Below, piece after piece: positions 5,175-10,185 of a stretch of 10,185 bases of DNA. How positions within the stretch are numbered: the stretch's first letter is position 1; the number at the start of each line of letters is the position of its first letter. Both the position numbers and the translations under genes were made by a program. Below the pieces are notes generated by a model, which had not been told where the DNA came from, did not search any database, and saw nothing but the letters and a program-made list of their open reading frames with translations. This DNA comes from JBBRGK01 sp036741355 (GTDB lineage: Bacteria > Chloroflexota > Dehalococcoidia > CAUJGQ01). The DNA lies in the NCBI GenBank assembly GCA_036741355.1, contig DAINSK010000070.1, positions 1-10,185 on the forward strand, given 5' to 3'.

Positions 5175-8100
5175 TTGACGACTGCCGACTGCCGACTGCC
5201 TACTGCCTCGACCTACGTTGAGCTGCATTGCCATAGCGCCTTTTCTCTGCGCGAGGGAGCGTCGATGCNNNNNNNNNNNNNNNNNNNNNNNNNNNNNNNN
5301 NNNNNNNNNNNNNNNNNNNNNNNNNNNNNNNNNNNNNNNNNNNNNNNNNNNNNNNNNNNNNNNNNNNNTACGTTGAGCTGCATTGCCATAGCGCCTTTTC
5401 TCTGCGCGAGGGAGCGTCGATGCCCGAGGAGCTGGTACTGCGCGCGCGCGAACTGGGCTACAGCGCTCTGGCGCTCACCGACCACGACGGGCTCTACGGC
5501 GCGATGGAGTTTGCGCAGACGGCGAAGGAGTGGAATGTGCGGCCGATCAGCGGCGCCGAGCTGACGCTGGCCGATGGGCATCACCTCACCCTGCTCGCCG
5601 CCGACCGCAAGGGCTATGGCAACCTCTGCCGGCTGATCACCGCCGCCCGTGCCGAGGACCGCGAACAACCCCGCCTCGACCCGGCCCTGCTCCCCACGCA
5701 CGCAGAGGGGTTGATCGCGCTCTCCGGCTGCCGCCAGGGCGATGCGGCAGCCCGCGCTGCCCGTGACGATCTGACCGGCGCCGAGGCCGCCCTGCGCCGC
5801 TACCGCGAGTGGTTTACGCCGGGAAGCTTTTACGTCGAGCTGCAGCAGAACCTCGTCTATGGCGACACGCACCGCAACGCTGTCCTCACCGGTCTGGCGC
5901 GTGGGCTGGGGTTGCCCGTGGTTGCCACCAACAACGTCCACTACCACGCGCGCGAGCGCCACCGCCTGCAGGATGTGCTCGTCGCCATCCGCAACTGCAC
6001 GACGCTGGACGGTTGCCACCGTGAGCGCCGTGCGAACTCGGAGTTCTACCTCAAAAGCAGCGTCGAGATGGAAGCGCTCTTCCGTGACCTGCCCGAGGCG
6101 ATCCAGAACACGGCTCTCATCGCCGAGCGCTGCGCATTCAACCTCGCTACCGACCTCGACTACACCTTTCCCGACTACCAGACGCCGCCAGGCGAGACGG
6201 TGGACAGCTACCTCGCCTCGCTCTGCCGCGACGAGCTCGCCAGGCGGTACGGCCCGCTGGAGCCCGGCCTGCATCGTCGCGCCGAGGAGCGGCTCACCGA
6301 AGAGCTGCGGCTGATCGCCCGCCACCGCCTCGCCGGCTTCTTCCTCCACTACCGCGACCTGCTCGTGCTCGCGCGCCGTGTGGCCGACGAGGTCTACAGC
6401 CGCGATCCCTCCCACCCTTACAACCGCCAGGGAGAGGCGGAGCGGCGCGGACCGGGCAGGGGGCGCGGCTCTTCAGTGGGCTCGATCGTCTGCTACCTGA
6501 TCGGCCTCTCGCACATCGATCCGGTCAAGACGAACCTCTTCCTTGGCCGCTTCCTCAATGAAGAGCTTGCCTCGGTGCCGGACATCGACCTCGACTTCCC
6601 CCGCGAAGTCCGCGCCGAGTTGATCGAGCGCATCTTCCACGAATACGGCCACGAGCACGCCGCCCTCGTCTGCACGTTCCCCACGTACCAGTTTCGCAGC
6701 GCCGTGCGCGACGTGGGTAAGGCGCTCGCATTGCCGGAGAGCGACCTCGACCGGCTGAGCAAGCAATCCGGCTGGGCCAGCGCCACGCAGGTCGCGGAGC
6801 AGATGGCGCTGCTGCCCGCCTTCCGGGATCGCGTCGACGCACCCGTGTGGCGCGACTTGATTGCGATCAGTAGCCAGATCGCCGGCTTTCCCCGCCACGT
6901 CAGCCAGCACGTCGGCGGGATCATCATCTCCTCCCGTCCGCTGGTGGAGCTGGTTCCGCTGGAGCCGGCGGCGATGGAGGGGCGCCAGCTCTGCGGCTGG
7001 GACAAGGATTCGGTGGACGACGCCCGCTTCATCAAGATCGACTTCCTCGCCCTGGGCATGCTCTCGCTCGTGGACGAGTGCCTGGCGCTGATCTCCGAGC
7101 AGCACGGCCGCGCCCCCGACCTTGGCCGCATTCCACACGACGACGAGCGCGTGTTCGACATGATCTGCGCCGGCGACACGATCGGCGTCTTCCAGGTGGA
7201 GAGCAGAGCGCAGACCCAGATCCTTCCGCGCACCCTGCCACGCGACATCGCCGCCCTCACGATCGAAGTCGCGATCGTCCGCCCGGGGCCGATCGTCGGC
7301 GGCGCTATCAACCCGTTCGTGCTGCGCCGGCAGGGTCGCCAGGCGATCACCTACGACCACCCGCTATTAGAGGACGTGCTCAAAGAGACGTACGGCGTCG
7401 TCCTCTACCAGGAGCAGGTGCTGCAGGTGGCGATGGTGATCGCTGGTTTCAGCGCCGGCCAGGCAGAGAGCCTGCGCCGCGCCATGAGCCGCAAGCGATC
7501 GCGCGAGGCGATGGACGATCTGTGGGAGCCGTTCCGTACGGGCGCACTGGCCAACGGCGTCGACGAGGCGACCGCCACCAGGGTCTTCGAAAAACTCGCC
7601 GGGTTCGCCGCCTTCGGTTTTCCCAAGTCCCACGCCGCCGCCTTCGCCCTGCTCGTCTACGAGTCGGCCTGGCTCAAGCTGCACTACCCGGTGGAGTTCT
7701 ACACCAGCTTGCTCAACAACCAGCCGATGGGGTTCTACTCGCCCGCGGTGATCGTCGGCGATGCGAAACGGCATGGCATCGAGATGCTGCCCGTGGATAT
7801 CAACGCCAGCCAGAGCCGTTGCACCGTGGAGGACAGCAGCGTACGCATGGGCTGCCGTTATGTCGAGGGTTTGGGTGAAGTGCAGCTCGAGCGCCTGGAT
7901 ATGGCGCGCGAGCATGGACCCTACCGGTCGCTGAGCGACTTCTGCCGCCGCACCGGCCTTGCCCGCGAAGCGATCGAGAACCTGATCGCGGTCGGCGCCT
8001 TCGACAGCATGGGACTGCGCCGGCGCGAACTGCTCTGGCAGCTCGGCCTGATCTACAGGCCGGATGTCCATGGCGCCGCCACACGTCACTCGAGAGATGG

Positions 8101-8596
8101 ATCGGAACAGGCGCCGCACCCCGTGCAGGAGGCGCTGGCGCTACCGGTGGAGCAGGATATGGTCGAGCTGCAGCCGATGACGTCGTACGACGAAGCGATG
8201 GCCGATTATGCGATCAGCGGCCTCTCGACCCGCTACCACTGGATGCAGTTCTTCCGCCGCCACCTGGCCGAAGATGTGATCAGCAGCCGGCGGCTGCAGG
8301 AGATGCCGGACGGCACGCCGCTGCGGGTGGCCGGGCTCGTGGTTTGCCGCCAGCGTCCGGGTACAGCCAAGGGCTTCCTGTTCGTCACGCTCGAGGACGA
8401 GTGGGGGCTGAGCAACGTCATCGTGAAGCCGGACGTCTATGAGCGGCTGCGCATGCTCTGGCGCACCGAGCCGCTGCTGATCGTGCGCGGCGTGCTGCAG
8501 AACCGCGACGGCGTGCCCAACGTGATTGCCATCAACGCCGAGGCGCTGCCCGTGGAGAAAACGATAACGGTGCCGCACTCGAAGGACTTTAGTTGA
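5175..8596 (+). CDS. dnaE2: Error-prone DNA polymerase DnaE2/ImuC (split by an assembly gap)
   Basis: DnaE2 is a C-family polymerase without a dedicated proofreading partner that extends past DNA lesions and causes SOS mutagenesis with ImuB. The coding frame is interrupted by 100 Ns flanked by identical 55-base copies. Removing the Ns and one copy joins 5175-5268 to 5424-8596 in frame, giving 1088 residues, a normal DnaE2 length. In that numbering the PHP domain begins with YVELHCHSAFS (H18, H20) and DHDG (51-54). The polymerase core has GRGSSVGS (378-385), PDIDLDF with D420/D422, and KIDFLAL with D571, whose spacing matches the E. coli DnaE catalytic triad (D401, D403, D555). GFPKSHAAAFALLVYESAWLK lies near 763-783 and NNQPMGFYSP follows. 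A C-terminal OB-fold holds RPGTAKGFLFVTLEDEWG near 1010. The start is probably TTG 5175. Starting at ATG 5420 would delete the first PHP motif. It is the last gene of the LexA-controlled cassette. Confidence 0.95.
5180..5207 (+). repeat. Heptanucleotide tandem repeat at the dnaE2 start
   Basis: Three perfect GACTGCC units (5180-5186, 5187-5193, 5194-5200) are followed by one TACTGCC unit (5201-5207). The tract begins three bases after the proposed TTG start codon and ends just before the codons for the first PHP motif. Seven is not a multiple of three, so loss or gain of one unit would put the start out of frame with the polymerase. Confidence 0.85.
5214..5268 (+). repeat. 55-base direct duplicate, left copy (contig end)
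   Basis: This segment is identical over its whole length to 5369-5423. It ends exactly where the N run begins. The duplication most likely reflects two contigs sharing an unmerged 55-base overlap and not a biological repeat. Confidence 0.95.
5269..5368. other. Assembly gap (100 Ns), probably of true negative length
   Basis: Exactly 100 Ns lie between identical 55-base flanks. The offset between copies is 155 bases, not a multiple of three, so the placeholder breaks the dnaE2 frame. Collapsing the flanks restores it. The real chromosome probably has no missing sequence here. Confidence 0.95.
5369..5423 (+). repeat. 55-base direct duplicate, right copy (contig start)
   Basis: This is identical to 5214-5268 and begins at the first base after the Ns. 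It encodes the same YVELHCHSAFS PHP segment in frame with the rest of dnaE2. Confidence 0.95.
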
Positions 8597-8605
8597 GCGG
8601 CGCCT

Positions 8606-8635
8606 TTGACATCACTTCGCGCCCGACCATACGAT
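8606..8635 (+). promoter_or_regulatory. Sigma-70-type promoter for the DUF1015 gene
   Basis: A perfect TTGACA (8606-8611) is followed by an 18-base spacer and TACGAT (8630-8635, four of six matches). The predicted start is near 8642, leaving a leader of about 57 bases. It begins ten bases after the dnaE2 stop, so the DUF1015 gene is probably independent of the SOS cassette. No terminator hairpin with a T-run is visible after dnaE2. Confidence 0.55.
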
Positions 8636-8698
8636 CCCCGGAGAACGGGCGCCTTGATCCTCAAACGCGGCGGCCCCGCTGAACGAAAGTGACCGCGC

Positions 8699-9997
8699 AT
8701 GGCTGAGATGCGAACGTTTCGGGGGCTACGCTACGACACGGCCGTGGCGGGCGATCTGAGTAACCTTGTCGCGCCGCCCTACGACGTGATCTCGCCGGCG
8801 CAGCAGCGGGCGCTACACGAGGCCAGCCCTTACAACGTCGTCCACCTGGAATACGGCCTCGGCGAAGGAGACGAGCGGTACACGACCGCTGGCAGGCTGT
8901 TGCGCGAATGGATGCTTCACGACATCCTGCGCCGCGAGCCGGATTCAGCCCTCTACCTGTATGAGCAAGGATTTACGTACGCTGGCAGACCGTACCGCCG
9001 CCGGTCCCTGATCGGCCGCGTGCGACTCTACCCGTTCGACGCCGGTGTCGTCCGTCCGCATGAATACACGATGAGCGGTCCCAAGGAGGACCGCCTGAAG
9101 CTGCTCGCCGCCACGAATACGAATATCAGTCCGGTCTTTTCCCTCTACATGTCGGACGCAAACGACCCGATCGAGGCCCACGATGTCGACGAAGGCAGCG
9201 GCCCGGTGGCGCGCGCCGTCGATTTCCTCGGCGTCGAGCATTCGCTGCTGCCGATCACCGACGTGGCCACGCAGCAGGAGATGATGCGCTACATCTCTCC
9301 GCGAACGCTCTACATCGCCGACGGTCACCATCGCTACGAGACGGCGCTGCGCTATCGCGACGATCGACGGCGGCGCACGCGCGGCTGGAGCGCCTCCGAA
9401 CCCGAGAACTTCATCATGATGGCGGTGGCGGCGCACAGCGACCCGGGGCTGCTGATCCTCCCGATCCACCGGCTGGTGCGGCCAAAGCAGGTGCCGCGCG
9501 ATCTATCACACCGGCTGCAGCGCTTCTTCGACGTTCGACAATTTGCGGACGACCCCGCCGGCGCTGATGCGGCGCTCGCGGCGCTGACCCAGCAGCGGGC
9601 AGAAGAGACGCTAATTGTGGCTGCGGGCGTCGAGCCCGGAAAACTGTTGCTGCTCCGACTTCGCGATAAGGACGGCGTGTCCGCATCGATGCCGGCCGAG
9701 CGCTCGGCGGCGTGGAAATCGCTCGACGTCAACGTGCTCCAGTACGGTGTGCTGGACGCCGGTCTCGGCATCGACATCGCGGCGATCACGGCAGGCGGTC
9801 AGGTCGAGTTCACCGAAGACGCGGCGGAAGCGCTCAACGCGGTGCGCGAAGGCTATGTGCCGCTTGCCTTCCTGCTCAATCCCACGACACCGCTGGATAT
9901 CTTCACCGTTGCTGAAACGGGCGACCGCATGCCGCAGAAGTCCACATACTTCTACCCCAAGCTGGGAACCGGCCTGGTGCTCAACCCGCTATCTTGA
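8699..9997 (+). CDS. DUF1015 (COG4198) family protein, putative serine-metabolism enzyme
   Basis: The 432-residue product has the family's usual length and conserved blocks in order: VAPPYDVIS (residues 24-32); ALYLYEQGF and a RRSLIGRVRLY strand; H121-E122 with T124, K129, D131 and R132 in a HEYTMSGPKEDRLKLL block; SPVFSLY; then ADGHHRYETALRY with G209-H210-H211-R212; and NFIMMAVAAHSDPGLLILPIHRLV. The family has, to my knowledge, no settled biochemical role. The GHHR block resembles the phosphate-binding box of the ParB/sulfiredoxin fold, which includes free-serine kinases (SerK, SbnI). Together with serA on the other side, this suggests a serine-related role (inference). The ATG at 8699 has only a weak ribosome site. 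A second ATG at 8708 is possible and would change the protein by three residues. It is convergent with serA, with a 24-base gap. Confidence 0.9.
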   Translation: MAEMRTFRGLRYDTAVAGDLSNLVAPPYDVISPAQQRALHEASPYNVVHLEYGLGEGDERYTTAGRLLREWMLHDILRREPDSALYLYEQGFTYAGRPYRRRSLIGRVRLYPFDAGVVRPHEYTMSGPKEDRLKLLAATNTNISPVFSLYMSDANDPIEAHDVDEGSGPVARAVDFLGVEHSLLPITDVATQQEMMRYISPRTLYIADGHHRYETALRYRDDRRRRTRGWSASEPENFIMMAVAAHSDPGLLILPIHRLVRPKQVPRDLSHRLQRFFDVRQFADDPAGADAALAALTQQRAEETLIVAAGVEPGKLLLLRLRDKDGVSASMPAERSAAWKSLDVNVLQYGVLDAGLGIDIAAITAGGQVEFTEDAAEALNAVREGYVPLAFLLNPTTPLDIFTVAETGDRMPQKSTYFYPKLGTGLVLNPLS

Positions 9998-10021
9998 GGC
10001 GCCCACCGCTCAGCCAACTCC

Positions 10022-10185
10022 TCACAGCCGAACCAACCGCGCCGAGAAAATGTTGGGGATGCTCTCGACGCGGCTCAGTTGACCTTCGGACGGCGCCTCG
10101 TCGAGACCGAGGACCATCAGCGCCCGGCCCCGCGCCTCTCGCCGGCCGACTTTCATCGAGCTGATATTAATGTCAAACTCCTTCA
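10022..10185 (-). CDS. serA: D-3-phosphoglycerate dehydrogenase, C-terminal ACT domain (partial)
   Basis: SerA oxidises 3-phosphoglycerate to 3-phosphohydroxypyruvate, the first committed step of serine synthesis. Only the last 53 codons are present, and the frame runs off the right edge of the window. The visible residues read DINISSMKVGRREARG, then RALMVLGLDE, and end with IPNIFSARLVRL before a TGA at 10024-10022. This is the usual SerA ending: the ACT domain's NI-x-x-M-x-VGR strand, a VLxLDE strand and the final I-x-x-A-x-x-V strand. The ACT domain commonly binds serine for feedback control, but its binding residues cannot be judged from this fragment. The short fragment leaves some doubt against other ACT-domain proteins, though the ending is characteristic. 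Confidence 0.85.
   Translation of the reverse strand, partial: KEFDINISSMKVGRREARGRALMVLGLDEAPSEGQLSRVESIPNIFSARLVRL

Noticed and set aside
5420..5422. ATG 5420 as the dnaE2 start
   Set aside because: It would remove the first PHP motif (HCHS). It appears as the first ATG only because the assembly gap breaks the frame.
5214..5423. A true biological direct repeat, such as an attachment site duplication or CRISPR-like unit
   Set aside because: The copies end and begin exactly at the N run, and merging them restores one intact conserved gene. No integrase or other mobile gene is nearby.
5175..5564. A separate small protein reading through the Ns
   Set aside because: After the gap it is translated in the wrong frame relative to dnaE2. 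Its left part is simply the dnaE2 N-terminus.
5213..8578. Long minus-strand open frames opposite dnaE2 (for example 5213-6415, 6473-7360, 7367-8119)
   Set aside because: They mirror the codon bias of a GC-rich gene, have no recognisable domains, and lie wholly opposite a well-supported polymerase. One of them spans the Ns.

Overview
The window is GC-rich, gene-dense bacterial chromosome. It most resembles Chloroflexota (Thermomicrobia-like), though that is an inference from protein style only: the GRGSSVGS form of the error-prone polymerase, the small WRGR/WWR protein beside imuB, a Gram-positive-type LexA box, and TTG starts. A run of 100 Ns with identical 55-base flanks shows that it comes from a scaffolded draft assembly, possibly a metagenome bin.

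Layout. 1-1959 (+): 3' part of a comEC/rec2-like DNA-uptake channel gene, open through the left edge, whose C-terminal metallo-beta-lactamase-like domain has lost its metal-binding motif. 1960-2210: intergenic, with a possible extended -10 promoter, half of a dispersed palindromic repeat and a perfect GGGTAC/GTACCC inverted repeat. 2211-2939 (+): rph, RNase PH. 2973-3299 (-): a small HIT-family protein with a TTG start, convergent with rph. 3300-3517: a compact divergent promoter region. The HIT promoter points left and a LexA-controlled promoter points right, with 12 bases between their -35 boxes. 3518-4738 (+): imuB-like catalytically dead Y-family polymerase. 4735-5106 (+): small DUF6504-like protein, overlapping imuB by ATGA. 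5175-8596 (+): dnaE2 (imuC) error-prone DNA polymerase, broken only artificially by the N run. 8699-9997 (+): DUF1015-family protein with its own promoter. 10022-10185 (-): the C-terminal ACT-domain end of serA, running off the right edge.

The central unit is an SOS mutagenesis cassette, LexA box - imuB - small protein - dnaE2, with no imuA in the window. The LexA palindrome lies between a perfect TTGACA and its -10, so the cassette should be repressed until DNA damage. ImuB lacks the polymerase carboxylates but has a possible beta-clamp motif, which fits an adaptor for DnaE2. The small protein between them is the candidate for an additional or replacement component.

The most important correction concerns dnaE2. 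Removing the Ns and one copy of the 55-base duplicate restores one continuous frame of 1088 residues with a complete PHP N-terminus. The DUF1015 gene beside serA suggests a serine-metabolism link, supported by a GHHR motif reminiscent of the ParB/sulfiredoxin-fold serine kinases.
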